From contig NZ_CP030265.1 of NCBI RefSeq assembly GCF_008843145.1, positions 2,466,001 through 2,530,000 on the forward strand: a stretch of 64,000 nt of DNA. Direction: 5' to 3'. Every line of letters starts with the position of its first letter. Position 1 is the stretch's first letter. Origin of the DNA: Skermanella pratensis. GTDB lineage: Bacteria > Pseudomonadota > Alphaproteobacteria > Azospirillales > Azospirillaceae. Under the pieces are notes generated by a model that searched no databases, was not told the origin of the DNA, and saw nothing but the letters and a program-made list of their open reading frames with translations. Shown here piece by piece: positions 17,735 through 26,697 of this stretch. The position numbers were made by a program, and so were the translations under genes.

Positions 17735-18367
17735 TCAGGAAGGGGATTCCGCCTTCTTCTTCGACCCGATCCTGGGCTCCTCGCCCTTGAGCAGGCGGCG
17801 TATGTTGGCGTGATGGCGGATATAGACCAGCAGCGCGATGAAGGCGCAGAGCTGGCCGACCTGCGGCCCGGCGAAGTACCAGCCGGTCAGCGGGCTGATG
17901 CCGAGCGCCACCAGGGCCGACAGGGACGAGTAGCGGAGGCCGAAAGCGACCAGCAGCCAGGTGAGGCAGGCGATCACCCCGACCGGCCAGGAGATGGCCA
18001 GCAGAACGCCCAGCGCCGTGGCGACTCCCTTGCCGCCGTTGAAGCCGAGCCAGACCGGAAACGTGTGCCCGAGCATCGATCCGGCTCCCGCCAGCACGGC
18101 GGCGTCGGGACCGAACTGCTTCGCGATCAGCACGGCGAATGCGCCCTTGCCGCTGTCTAGGACCAGCGTAAGCGCGGCGAGCGGCTTGTTGCCGGTGCGC
18201 AGGACGTTGGTTGCGCCGATATTGCCGGAGCCGATCTTCCGGATGTCGCCGTAGCCGGCGATCCGGGACAGCACCAGGCCGAACGGGATCGAACCCAGGA
18301 GATATCCCGCGACGGCGGCGGCGAGCAGGTAGGGCCAGGAGAAACCCCAGCTTATCGGGTCGGGCAT
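17735..18367 (-). CDS. plsY: Glycerol-3-phosphate acyltransferase PlsY
   Basis: 210-residue integral membrane acyltransferase that uses acyl-phosphate to acylate glycerol-3-phosphate, the first step of phospholipid synthesis. All three PlsY signatures are present: AGYLLGSIPFGLVLSR, IGSGNIGATNVLRTGN and HTFPVWLGFNGGKGVATALG. The C-terminus is short and charged. The start at 18367 is chosen from homologue length; an upstream frame running into pyrC is rejected. It lies 28 bases after the PyrC-like gene in a pyrB-pyrC-plsY order that is common in alphaproteobacteria. Confidence 0.95.
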   Translation of the reverse strand: MPDPISWGFSWPYLLAAAVAGYLLGSIPFGLVLSRIAGYGDIRKIGSGNIGATNVLRTGNKPLAALTLVLDSGKGAFAVLIAKQFGPDAAVLAGAGSMLGHTFPVWLGFNGGKGVATALGVLLAISWPVGVIACLTWLLVAFGLRYSSLSALVALGISPLTGWYFAGPQVGQLCAFIALLVYIRHHANIRRLLKGEEPRIGSKKKAESPS

Positions 18368-18395
18368 GCTGCTGAATTCCGGTGGATCGAGGGGA

Positions 18396-19619
18396 TCATG
18401 CGTCCAGGTTGAAGACGGTGTTACCACTGACGACGGTGCGGGTCGCGCGGCCGGTGACGGGGCGGCGGTCGAACGGCGAGTTGCGGGCGCGGCTTCGGAA
18501 GCGGGCGACATCCACCCGCCACAGCCGGTCGGGATCGAAGACGGTGAGGTCGGCCGCGTTCCCCGGGGCGAGGCGCCCGAGCGGCAGGCCCACCAGGTCG
18601 GCCGGGTTGCAGGTCAGGGCCGCCAACGCCCGCAGCAGCGGCAGCTTGCCGTTGTGGACCAGTTCCAGCACCAGCGGCAGCAGGGTTTCCAGGCCGACGA
18701 TGCCGCAGGCGGCGTCCGCGAACGGCACGTCCTTGCGGTCGTCCGGTTGGGGGCGGTGATCGCTGGCGACGGCGTCGATCGTGCCGTCCGCCAAGCCTTC
18801 CACGATGGCGCGCCGGTCCATCTCCCCGCGCAGCGGCGGCGACAGCTTGGCGACGGTGCGGTAGCCGATGACGTCGGTCTCGGTCAGGGCGAAATAGGCC
18901 GGCGCGGTGTCGCAGCTGACCGGCAGCCCGCGCCGCTTGGCGTCGCGGATCACCTCCACGGAGGCGCCGGTCGAAACGTGGGCGACGTGGTAGCGGGCAC
19001 CCGTCAGTTCGACCAGTCGCAGGTCGCGTTCGATCAGGATGACCTCGGCCTGGGCCGGGATGCCCGGCAGACCCATGCGGGTCGCCACTTCGCCGGCGTT
19101 CACCTGGCCGCCCGCCGCGAGGCTGGGTTCTTCCGGGTGCTGAATCACGGGGCGTCCGAGACCGGTTGCGTAGCGCAGCACGCGGAGCATCACGGCCGCG
19201 TCGGCGATCGCGACTTCGCCGTCGGTGAAGGCCAAGGCGCCGGACCGGGCGGCCAGCGCCATCTCAGCAAGCCCGCCCGCCCCGTCGGTGGCGCGGCCAT
19301 AGTGGAGGACGCGGACGGGGTGGCCAAATTCGTCGGCACCCGGCGGCAGGCAGACCATGGCGGTGACGCCGCCGGCGGCAGCGGCCTCGCGAGTCGCCTC
19401 CTCCCGGCTTCCGGCGGTGACCCGCATGTCGATCAGGCCCGGCGCCAGGCATTGGCCGCCGAGGTCGATCACCTCGATCCCGTCCGGCACGCCGTCGGCG
19501 AACAGCCCCGGGCCGAGATCGGCGATCGCTTCGCCGTCGGTCAGCAATGTCCCTGTCGCGTCGAGGCCGGTGGCGGGGTCCAGCAGCCTTGCATTCCGGT
19601 ACGCTATGCGCCGCGCCAT
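18396..19619 (-). CDS. Dihydroorotase-like protein lacking the metal-binding HxH (pseudo-DHOase)
   Basis: 407-residue amidohydrolase-fold protein of the PyrC family. The conserved GLIDxHxH motif reads GLIDMRVTAG (residues 61-70), so both metal-ligand histidines are gone. The following His-Cys-Glu-Asp region reads HPEE. Other family features stay (VAHVSTGASVEVI, KLSPPLR, AVASDHRPQ, GIVGLETLLPLVLELV). Catalytically silent PyrC-like proteins are known in Pseudomonas, where they hold aspartate carbamoyltransferase together. Its start overlaps the stop of the upstream ATCase-like gene (TAATG), matching such a partner role. Here the partner also looks inactive. Catalytic dihydroorotase must be encoded elsewhere. 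Confidence 0.85.
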   Translation of the reverse strand: MARRIAYRNARLLDPATGLDATGTLLTDGEAIADLGPGLFADGVPDGIEVIDLGGQCLAPGLIDMRVTAGSREEATREAAAAGGVTAMVCLPPGADEFGHPVRVLHYGRATDGAGGLAEMALAARSGALAFTDGEVAIADAAVMLRVLRYATGLGRPVIQHPEEPSLAAGGQVNAGEVATRMGLPGIPAQAEVILIERDLRLVELTGARYHVAHVSTGASVEVIRDAKRRGLPVSCDTAPAYFALTETDVIGYRTVAKLSPPLRGEMDRRAIVEGLADGTIDAVASDHRPQPDDRKDVPFADAACGIVGLETLLPLVLELVHNGKLPLLRALAALTCNPADLVGLPLGRLAPGNAADLTVFDPDRLWRVDVARFRSRARNSPFDRRPVTGRATRTVVSGNTVFNLDA

Positions 19620-20380
19620 TAATCAGCCTCGCGGGTGACATGGTCGAGGCAGGCGGCGATCGCCGACGCCAGGGTGGCCTGGTCGGTCCGGACGAGGGGC
19701 GCGATGCCGCCGATCTCGAAGACCTCGTCGAATTCCCGCTGCGACGGGACGAGGGCGCCCAGCGATCGCCCGGCGTCGAGCGGATAGCGGATCACCGCGT
19801 CGGCCCCGCGCAGACCGTCTGCCGGGGAATGGTAAACCTCCGCGCCCAGCCGGTCGATTTCGGGCGGAAGCAGGGTCGGCGGAGCGATCACGCGGACGAA
19901 AGCGCCCAGCGCGTTCAGCATGTGGATCGACGAGAAGGCCGCGCCGTGGTGCAGGATGTCGCCCGCGAGCGCCACCACGCGGCCCCGCAGGTCGCCCAGG
20001 CGGCGACGCATCTCCACGGCGTCGGCGAGCGCCCGGACGGGATCCTCGTGGCCGCCGTCCCCGGCATTGACGATCGCGCAGGGGGCGCCGCTCGCCACCC
20101 ACGAGACTCCGCCGGCCCGGGCATGCCGCACGAGTGCCGCGGCGCAGCCCGGCAGGTCCTCGGCAGGGTCGCCGCCGAGCCGGCGCACAGCCGTCTCGAA
20201 GGCCGCGCGCAGGGGTTCGGCACCGGCGGGGAAAAGGCCGCCGACGCGGCGCCCGGCGAGCGGCCGATCCGTGGGCGGATCGTCGGCACGGTCGAGCAGG
20301 ATTGTCAGCTCCGCAGCCGGCATGCCTTGCAGAGCCAGCAGGTGACGGGGGCGACCGGGAGCGCGCGGCGGGATGGTCAT
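19619..20380 (-). CDS. Aspartate carbamoyltransferase-like pseudoenzyme (degenerate PyrB)
   Basis: 253-residue protein clearly related to the ATCase catalytic chain but about 50-60 residues short and lacking its catalytic residues. The STRT phosphate-binding loop (normally before SFE) reads AEPL at residues 54-57. The HPTQ motif reads DPVR inside GDGGHEDPVRALAD. The HSRVARS arginine motif reads HHGAAFS. The RxQxER and HPGP(x)NR motifs are missing. Structural phrases remain (FETAVRRLGGD, IVNAGDGGHE, LLPPEIDRLGAEVY). The start at 20380 is used as the first methionine near the conserved LALQGM. The open frame has no stop or indel and is coupled to the pseudo-DHOase, so it may be retained for a structural or regulatory job. 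Confidence 0.8.
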   Translation of the reverse strand: MTIPPRAPGRPRHLLALQGMPAAELTILLDRADDPPTDRPLAGRRVGGLFPAGAEPLRAAFETAVRRLGGDPAEDLPGCAAALVRHARAGGVSWVASGAPCAIVNAGDGGHEDPVRALADAVEMRRRLGDLRGRVVALAGDILHHGAAFSSIHMLNALGAFVRVIAPPTLLPPEIDRLGAEVYHSPADGLRGADAVIRYPLDAGRSLGALVPSQREFDEVFEIGGIAPLVRTDQATLASAIAACLDHVTREAD

Positions 20381-20423
20381 GATGGGCGGGACTATAAGGA
20401 CGTGGTTCCCGCCCCGCAATCAC

Positions 20424-20921
20424 CTAGAAATAGGCGATCAGCCGCCCCAGGGTCGCTGTGGCCGTCCAGACCCCGGCCGATACGAAAGCCCCCGCCACCG
20501 CGGGAGCGGGCGACGGCACGTCCGCGTCCCAACGTGCCACCCTGCGCCAGGGTATCAGGTGGAAGACGACGATGTTGGCCAGACCCAGGCCGATCAGCAC
20601 CAGCTTGTAGACGAAGACCGGGTTGTTCCAGACGGCCGTGGCGTCCGCGGTGAACAGCAGCGCGCCGGTCACGACCGCGACCGCGAATCCGCCCGCGGCG
20701 ATCGGCAGCAGGAGCCGCGCCAGGGCCGCCACGGGCAGCGATCGCGCGACCCCCATGATCCGCAGGTCGAAAGCGAAGATGCTGCCGACCATGGCGACGA
20801 CCGCCAGCACGTGCAGGACGTTGGCGGCGGGATAGAGCCAGAGGGCCTGGCGCAACGTCTCGCCCAGCGCGGAATGCTCCAGGGCGAGCGCCCAGGCCGG
20901 CCCGGCGCCGGCGTGCTCCAT
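20424..20921 (-). CDS. Four-helix membrane protein, DUF6644/CopD-like
   Basis: 165-residue membrane protein with about four transmembrane segments (ANVLHVLAVVAMVGSIFAFD, LLLPIAAGGFAVAVVTGALL, FVYKLVLIGLGLANIVVFH, and a C-terminal one). A helix-borne histidine (NVLHVL) is reminiscent of haem-binding or CopD-like proteins. Its ATG overlaps the stop of the upstream secreted-protein gene by one base, so the two are cotranslated. Function unknown. The pairing of a DUF6152-type secreted protein with this membrane protein recurs in proteobacteria (from memory). Confidence 0.7.
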   Translation of the reverse strand: MEHAGAGPAWALALEHSALGETLRQALWLYPAANVLHVLAVVAMVGSIFAFDLRIMGVARSLPVAALARLLLPIAAGGFAVAVVTGALLFTADATAVWNNPVFVYKLVLIGLGLANIVVFHLIPWRRVARWDADVPSPAPAVAGAFVSAGVWTATATLGRLIAYF

Positions 20922-21289
20922 CAGCGTAGCTCGACCGACTTGCCGTCGACCCGGATCCGCTCCGCCCGCAGCTCCGCCGGATCGTTCTTATGGACATAAC
21001 CGTCGAGGCTGATGGTCTGTCCCTGGCGGAACGTGCCGTCGGGCAGTCCCCGGGTGGTCATGCGCGACGGTGGCGCCAGCACGATGTACCAGGTCTTGCC
21101 CTGCGCCTCCAGCTGGATGGAGGCGTGGGGATTGCTGAACGACACGGACTGGACGGTGCCGTCCAGGGTCGTCAGCGCCGTGCTGTCGTAACTGCCCCAG
21201 CCATGGTGCGCCAGGGCCGCCGGGGCAGCGGCCAGGACGCCTAGGGCCGCGACCGCCCCCAGCGTCATGCATGATCTTGATAGGGTCAT
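20921..21289 (-). CDS. Secreted DUF6152-like protein
   Basis: 122-residue exported protein. The signal peptide ends at about residue 27 (MTLSRSCMTLGAVAALGVLA ... ALA), and the mature N-terminus HHGWGSYD carries a His pair that could bind metal. The rest is a small beta-rich domain (GTVQSVSFSNPHASIQLEA, GLPDGTFRQGQTISLDGYVH). This matches small periplasmic proteins of the DUF6152 type. The start at 21289 is favoured over 21316 because it opens directly into the signal peptide. Cotranscribed with the membrane protein gene downstream. Confidence 0.75.
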   Translation of the reverse strand: MTLSRSCMTLGAVAALGVLAAAPAALAHHGWGSYDSTALTTLDGTVQSVSFSNPHASIQLEAQGKTWYIVLAPPSRMTTRGLPDGTFRQGQTISLDGYVHKNDPAELRAERIRVDGKSVELR

Positions 21290-21414
21290 CGGGACCTCCC
21301 GGTGCAGGACTGCCAATTCGTTTCATATAGGGCTGGCGGACGGCGGTGAGCGGATTTTTCCGGGTTTCGGGCCGGCACCGCCCTGCTGAAATACCTCCTC
21401 CGATATGGTCAATA

Positions 21415-21432
21415 CTCGCATATATATGTGAG
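21415..21432. promoter_or_regulatory. AT-rich 18-bp near-palindrome in divergent intergenic region
   Basis: CTCGCATATATATGTGAG, a near-perfect inverted repeat with one mismatched pair, lies in an AT-rich island between two divergently transcribed genes (starts 21289 and 21544). The surrounding DNA is far richer in GC. Form and place suit a dimeric repressor site or a promoter-proximal operator. No regulator is identified. Confidence 0.45.
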
Positions 21433-21543
21433 AAGAGTTAAAGTTGATATCATCAGGTACTGTAGACTAGCGTGAAGTGCTTCACTGAATCTACCTCGTT
21501 TATTGTGCTTTGGTGCGCTCCTCAAGACAGAGGAGGCACTGAA

Positions 21544-22506
21544 ATGCGAGGCATCATCGTAAGACTCAAGGGAGTTTCGCTGCTGACGCTTGCCTTGGCG
21601 CCACCCGCCGTCATCCTGGGCGGGATGCTGTTCGCCGGCAAGCTGGTGCTCGATGCGGGCCAGGCAACGCGGGAGAAGATCGATGCGGTCGTCCGGACGG
21701 TCAACGGGGAGATCGTCCCGCGGCTGGAGACGATCGGGCGGACCTATGGCGGGGTGGCCGATACCCTGGAGCGGCTCAACGGTCAGATCGACGGCGTCTT
21801 CTTGAAGCTCGGCAACATCCAGGACCTGCGGATCGACGCCGGGCAGCTTGGCTTCGCCGGCGCGCGCCAGATCCAGGTGCCGTCACGGACCGTTTCGTTC
21901 GGCTCCGGCTTCGCTAAGATCGACGTGGAAACGGGAAAGCTGCTGAACGAGACGCTTCCGGCAATCCGCATCCCCGACCGGCCAGTGACGATTCCGATCG
22001 GTCCGCTGCGCGAGGCGTTCGCCCCTCTGGGGCCGGGCGGGCCGATCGGACGTGCCGTCCAGGCGGCCCAGGGCGAGATCGGCAAGGCGCTCGGCGAGGT
22101 GAAGAAGCTCGGCGAGCCGGTGGGCGTCCTGGTCGATACCGCGACCGGCTGGTTCGGTCCGCTCAAGCAGACCCTGGCGACGCTCGGATTCGTGGTCGCG
22201 GCGATGGTCTTCGCCGTGGTGCTGCTCACGGCATTGTATGTCGGTGCCGGCATCTGGCTGGCGGTGCGCCGCCGCTCCGAGGCTTCGGCGGCATACCGGA
22301 CCGGCGGTGAGCTGGGCTACGTGCTGTACGTCCACCGAACGCTGATCCTCGACGGATTGGCTCAACTCCGCGGGCGCGACGTGTCGGTGCGGCCGGCAGT
22401 CGCGAACGACGACCTGAGCAGGACGGTCGAGCAGCTCCGCGCCGAACTGGCCGACCTGCGTGCCCAATTGGGCCGATCCCGCATGGCCGCCTGCGCTGCG
22501 GAGTGA
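21544..22506 (+). CDS. Membrane-anchored protein with C-terminal coiled coil, unknown
   Basis: 320-residue protein without a family I recognise. An N-terminal membrane segment (about residues 12-34) is followed by a roughly 180-residue region, rich in amphipathic helix and valine/isoleucine repeats, that probably faces the periplasm. A second membrane segment lies near residues 217-242 (FVVAAMVFAVVLLTALYVGA). A cytoplasmic tail ends in a short coiled coil (SRTVEQLRAELADLRAQLGR). GGAGGC lies seven bases before the ATG at 21544. The layout recalls MCP-like or motor-anchoring proteins but no signalling motif is seen. It has its own AT-rich promoter region. Confidence 0.65.
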   Translation: MRGIIVRLKGVSLLTLALAPPAVILGGMLFAGKLVLDAGQATREKIDAVVRTVNGEIVPRLETIGRTYGGVADTLERLNGQIDGVFLKLGNIQDLRIDAGQLGFAGARQIQVPSRTVSFGSGFAKIDVETGKLLNETLPAIRIPDRPVTIPIGPLREAFAPLGPGGPIGRAVQAAQGEIGKALGEVKKLGEPVGVLVDTATGWFGPLKQTLATLGFVVAAMVFAVVLLTALYVGAGIWLAVRRRSEASAAYRTGGELGYVLYVHRTLILDGLAQLRGRDVSVRPAVANDDLSRTVEQLRAELADLRAQLGRSRMAACAAE

Positions 22507-22597
22507 CGCCGGCTGGCTTTGACTTCCGCCGGTGACGATCGGGCGCCCGCGAAACGCGGCGCCCGGCCCACCGGCCATCGAACCGGAGGAAGCAGCG

Positions 22598-23997
22598 ATG
22601 CCCAGGTTCCATAACCTCACCTGCACTACCGTTCGCCATGATGGTCCCGGCCGCGACGCGCGGCATCTCGCCCCGATGCTGTCCGCCTGCATGACGGCGA
22701 TGTTCCTGACCGGATGCGTGACCGGACTGGCCGGCGATGGAAGCGGTCCGGCGCGTCCGGAGGTCGCCGTCGCCACGCGCGTCGTTCCGGCCGCCCAGGT
22801 GGTTTATCCGATCACCGCGACGGCGCCCCGACTCCCATCGGGGTGGCCGCGGCCGAGCGGCACGCGATGATGGCGCTGGCCGACGCGGTAGCCGAGACGA
22901 ACCATGATCTGATGGAGAAATGCGCAGTCTTCTGGGGCTTCGAGAACGCGTTGCTCCCGACCCGCAAGGAATGGGTCTTCTACGAGGACGACTGGCACAG
23001 CCGCGGTGTCGCGGACTTCGAGCACGCGGAGTTCACGGCCCAGGTCCTTGTAGACGCGCAGGACGACGGGCAAGACGAGACTGCCGGCATGGGCCGTCTG
23101 CATGCCATCGTGGAGACGGCCCTCGCCGACACGCCGGCCGACCTGGCGGGCCGCGACCGGGTCATGAAGGAAGCCGTTGGCAGGATGGCGGAGCAGGGCA
23201 TGCCCTTGCCCCCCGACTGGTCGGCGGGCGAACCGGAAGCCAGCGACACCCGGCCCGTCCTGGCCGAGATCCTGCCTGCCGACGCCGTCGAGCGCCTGTC
23301 GCCTGAAACGGTGACGAAGGCTCCGATCGTCGGCGAGGACGGCCGGCAGCGTACGATGCTGAGCTACCGCGTCCCCTTCACGGAAGGAGCCTATGCCAAG
23401 CTGGCCGAGCGTTACGCGGAGGCGGTGTTCAGGGAGTCCGGCGAGTTCGACATTCCACCGTCCCTCGTCCTTGCGGTCATGGAAACCGAAAGCGCCTTCA
23501 ATCCCCGGGCCCGGTCGCCGGTCCCGGCCTTCGGCCTGATGCAGCTGGTGCCGACCAGCGGCGGGCTGGACGCCCACCGGTTCGTCAACGGCGAATCCGC
23601 CCCCATGCTGAGCCCGGAATCGCTGTACGACCCGGATACCAACATCAAGCTCGGCACCGCCTACCTGAAGCTGCTGGATACGCGCTATCTGAGGGCCGTC
23701 GACCATCCGGAAAGCCGGCTCTACAGTTCCATCGCCGCCTACAACACCGGAGCAGGCAATGTGGCGCGGGCATTCAACAGCACGACGAACATCAGCAGTG
23801 CGGCTTCCCTGATCAACCGCCTCCCGCCGGAGAAAGTGTTCGATCATCTGAGCGAGCAACTGCCTTATGAGGAAACCCGGCGCTACCTGGTCAAGGTGAC
23901 AGGAGCCCGCGAACGCTACCGAGACTGGGACCTGGTCGCGGGCCACACCGACCAGGTGGCCCGCGCAATCCAGGACACGGGCGTGCAGACGCAGTGA
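22598..23997 (+). pseudogene. MltC-like lytic transglycosylase lipoprotein, interrupted by one-base frameshift
   Basis: Murein lytic transglycosylase, 466 residues if corrected. GGAGGAAG precedes the start at 22598. A lipobox LTGC ends the signal at Cys40. After YPITATAP the frame ends at 22870, while another frame carries on TPIGVAAAERHAMMALADAV. Restoring a fifth C at CCCC 22826-22829 joins them. The rest is intact: a MltC-type N-terminal domain (KEWVFYEDDWHSRGVADFE) and a C-terminal SLT domain with catalytic Glu in ETESAFNPRARSPVPAFGLM, plus SIAAYNTGAGNVARAF. It would cleave peptidoglycan strands from the outer membrane. The lack of other damage argues for a sequence error. Confidence 0.85.
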
Positions 23998-24030
23998 CCC
24001 GGCGGACGTGGATGCGGCGAATCCGGACGC

Positions 24031-25269
24031 TCAGACGATGCCGGACTCCCGCATCCGCCGGACTTCGGCTTCGTCCAGTCCGAGCCAGTCGCGGAAAACC
24101 TCGTCGGTGTGCTGGCCCAGCGTCGGCGGGGCATGCCTGTAGTCGACCGGCGTGTCCGAGAACCGCATCGGGCTGGCGAGCAAATGGACCGGTTCGGGTG
24201 CCAGCGGATGGGGCAGGGCGATCTCCATGCCCCTGGCCTTCACCTGCGGGTCGCCGAAGACCTGGTCGATCCGGTTGATCGGGCTGCATGGAACTCCCAG
24301 GGGTTCCAGGCCCTTCAGCCAGTGGTCCCGCGGCTTGCACGAGATCACCTGGCGCAGGGTCGGGATCAGGTCATGCCGGTTGCGCACCCGCTGCTCGTTG
24401 GTGGTGAAGCGCGGGTCGGTCGCCAGTTCGGGATGGCCGGCGAACTGGCAGAACCTGGCATACTGCCCGTCGTTGCCGACACCCAGGATGATGTAGCCGT
24501 CGGAGGCCGGGAAGGCTTCGTAGGGAACGATCGTCGGGTGGGCGTTGCCCATGCGTGGGGGCGCCTCCCCGCTGGTCAGGAAGTACTGGCCGGCATAGGA
24601 CAGCCAAGCCACCTGGGTGTCCAGCAGCGCCATGTCGATATGCTGGCCCTTGCCGGTCCGGGTGCGATGGTGCAGCGCCGCCAGGATCGCGACGAGGCCG
24701 TACATCCCGGTCATCAGGTCCGCGATGCCGACGCCCAGCTTCTGCGGGTCGCCGTCCGGCTCGCCGGTCACGCTCATGATCCCGCCCATGGCCTGGACCA
24801 GGAAATCGTAGCCCGCCCGCGGGGCATAGGGGCCGGTCTGGCCGAATCCCGTGACGGAGCAATAGATCAGCCCCGGAAACTCGTCCTTCAGCTGGTCGTA
24901 GCCGAGATTGTACCGGCTCAGCGTCCCAACCTTGTAGTTCTCCATCAGGATGTCGCTTCGGGCGATCATGCGGCGGGCCAGGGCCTGCCCCTCCGGCTTG
25001 GTGAAGTCGAGGGTGATCGACCGCTTGTTCCGGTTGGCCGACAGGTAATAGGCGCTCTCCGTCGTGTCGTTGCCGTCGGCGTCGCGCACATAGGGAGGTC
25101 CCCATTTCCGCGTGTCGTCGCCCTGGCCCGGCCGTTCGACCTTGACCACGTCGGCGCCCAGGTCTCCCAGCACCTGGGTGGCGCTGGGGCCCGCCAGGAC
25201 GCGGCTCATGTCGAAGACCTTCAGTCCGGCAAGCGGACCGGAGGGGGCGGGACGTGTGGTCGATGTCAT
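24031..25269 (-). CDS. CaiB/BaiF-family (class III) CoA transferase
   Basis: 412-residue class III CoA transferase, the family including formyl-CoA and succinyl-CoA-dependent transferases. Motifs: GLKVFDMSRVLAGPSATQVLGDLGADVVKVE at the start, including the catalytic-region Asp on NYKVGTLSRYNLGYDQL/GYDFLVQAMGG, HIDMALLDTQVAWL, and the C-terminal RFSDTPVDYRHAPPTLGQHT. The start at 25269 gives the standard length. It is divergent from no gene but lies 65 bases downstream of the LysR gene on the same strand, so the two may be one transcript. The acyl substrate is not determinable. Confidence 0.9.
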   Translation of the reverse strand: MTSTTRPAPSGPLAGLKVFDMSRVLAGPSATQVLGDLGADVVKVERPGQGDDTRKWGPPYVRDADGNDTTESAYYLSANRNKRSITLDFTKPEGQALARRMIARSDILMENYKVGTLSRYNLGYDQLKDEFPGLIYCSVTGFGQTGPYAPRAGYDFLVQAMGGIMSVTGEPDGDPQKLGVGIADLMTGMYGLVAILAALHHRTRTGKGQHIDMALLDTQVAWLSYAGQYFLTSGEAPPRMGNAHPTIVPYEAFPASDGYIILGVGNDGQYARFCQFAGHPELATDPRFTTNEQRVRNRHDLIPTLRQVISCKPRDHWLKGLEPLGVPCSPINRIDQVFGDPQVKARGMEIALPHPLAPEPVHLLASPMRFSDTPVDYRHAPPTLGQHTDEVFRDWLGLDEAEVRRMRESGIV

Positions 25270-25334
25270 GGACGATGCATCCGGCAGCGGAAAGGAAAAT
25301 TGTCGGGGCTGGGAAACGGCGGGTCGCCGTCCGG

Positions 25335-26285
25335 TTATAGGGACTGGCCGGCAGCGTTGACAAGCGCGGCCGGCACGCCCGCCCGCTCCTCCGCCTTCCT
25401 GTATTCCTTGGCTTCGCCGCACACCCATTCATAGAACGCCGCCACCTTGGGGCGGTCGAAGTAGCGGGGCGGCGCCACGAAGTAATAGGCCAGCTCGGTC
25501 GGTAGGGTGATGCCGAAGGGGGCCACCAGTCGGCCGGCATCCAGGTCGTCGGCCGCCAGCACGCGCCGCGCCAGGGCAATGCCCTGGCCGGCCACCGCCG
25601 CCTGGAGCACAAGCGCCGAATCCGTGAAGCGGGGACCGCGGGCCGCGTCCACGCCGCGCACGCCGGCCGACTGGAGCCACATGGTCCAGCCGATCAGGAA
25701 ATCGTCGTGCAGCAGGATGAACCCGGCCAGATCCTCCGGCGTGCGAAGGGGTTTGAGGCCTTCGAGCAGGGAGGGCGAGCAGACCGGGAAAATGTCCTCG
25801 GTCAGCAGCTTTTCGGCCCGCACCCCGTCCCAGCCGCCGCGCCCGAACCGGATCGCCGCGTCGACGTCCTGCTGGGTGAAGTCGACCATCTGCGGCGTGG
25901 TCGACAGCAGGACGTCCAGGTGGGGATGCCGTTCCTGGAAGTGCGGCAGCCGGGGCACGAGCCATTTGGCGGCGAAGGAGGCGATGGTGCTGACGGTGAG
26001 CGAACCGCCGCCGTCGGCGGCCTTGAGCTTCGCCGTCGCGTCGGCGATCTGGTCCAGGGCGTCCCGCAGCGGCGGCAGGTAGCCCTGTCCGGCTTCGGTC
26101 AGCACCAGCGCCCGGTTGAGCCGCCGGAACAGCGGCACGCCCAGGACCTCCTCGAGCCCCTTGATCTGGTGGCTGATGGCGGCCTGGGTCACACTAAGCT
26201 CCTCCGCCGCGCGGGTGAAGCTGAGATGGCGCGCGGCGGCCTCGAAGGCGCGTATGGCGTTCAGAGGTGGCAAGCGGCGTCCCAT
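25335..26285 (-). CDS. LysR-family transcriptional regulator, GcvA-like
   Basis: 316-residue LysR-type regulator of the GcvA group. The N-terminal winged helix-turn-helix covers residues 1-65 (RLPPLNAIRAFEAAARHLSF, ELSVTQAAISHQIKGLEEVL). The effector-binding domain spans about 90-300 (STIASFAAKWLVPRLPHFQE, DVDAAIRFGRGGWDG). It is divergently transcribed from the small DUF1127 gene at 26449 and lies upstream of the CoA-transferase gene on its own strand, so it may control either. The effector is unknown. Confidence 0.92.
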   Translation of the reverse strand: MGRRLPPLNAIRAFEAAARHLSFTRAAEELSVTQAAISHQIKGLEEVLGVPLFRRLNRALVLTEAGQGYLPPLRDALDQIADATAKLKAADGGGSLTVSTIASFAAKWLVPRLPHFQERHPHLDVLLSTTPQMVDFTQQDVDAAIRFGRGGWDGVRAEKLLTEDIFPVCSPSLLEGLKPLRTPEDLAGFILLHDDFLIGWTMWLQSAGVRGVDAARGPRFTDSALVLQAAVAGQGIALARRVLAADDLDAGRLVAPFGITLPTELAYYFVAPPRYFDRPKVAAFYEWVCGEAKEYRKAEERAGVPAALVNAAGQSL

Positions 26286-26448
26286 GATCGCCTCATCGAT
26301 TAGTTTTGCTAATGGAGTTTATGAGAAAGCGTCGTTTGCGCGCAAGAACCGGGTCGCGCAAGTATCGGCTCATCACGATGATGTTTTTCGATGATGACCG
26401 CCGAAGCCGGAACAGCTTCGGCTCCGGCTTCGCATAAGGAGAGCTAAG

Positions 26449-26670
26449 ATGACTGTCGGCATCAGGAAGTCCGCGCAGTTCGGTCCGGACCTCAGCCTGA
26501 AGGGCCTCAACCGCCTCCTGGTGAGCGCCTTCGACGCCCTGCTGGATTGGCAGGACCGGGCGCGCCAGCGCCATCGCCTGGGCGAGATGGACGATCACCT
26601 GCTGCGCGACATCGGCCTGTCCCGCGCCGACCTGGAGCACGAAGCGGCCAAGCCGTTCTGGCGCGCCTGA
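26449..26670 (+). CDS. DUF1127 small protein
   Basis: 73-residue protein with the C-terminal DUF1127 motif (HRLGEMDDHLLRDIGLSRAD, then an Arg/Trp-bearing tail). DUF1127 proteins are small, basic, often stress- or nutrient-responsive; some bind RNA and affect phosphate or carbon metabolism in alphaproteobacteria. AAGGAGA precedes the ATG. Divergent from the GcvA-like gene. Confidence 0.88.
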   Translation: MTVGIRKSAQFGPDLSLKGLNRLLVSAFDALLDWQDRARQRHRLGEMDDHLLRDIGLSRADLEHEAAKPFWRA

Positions 26671-26697
26671 CGGCTGTCCGTCCAGCTTCGGGCCGGC

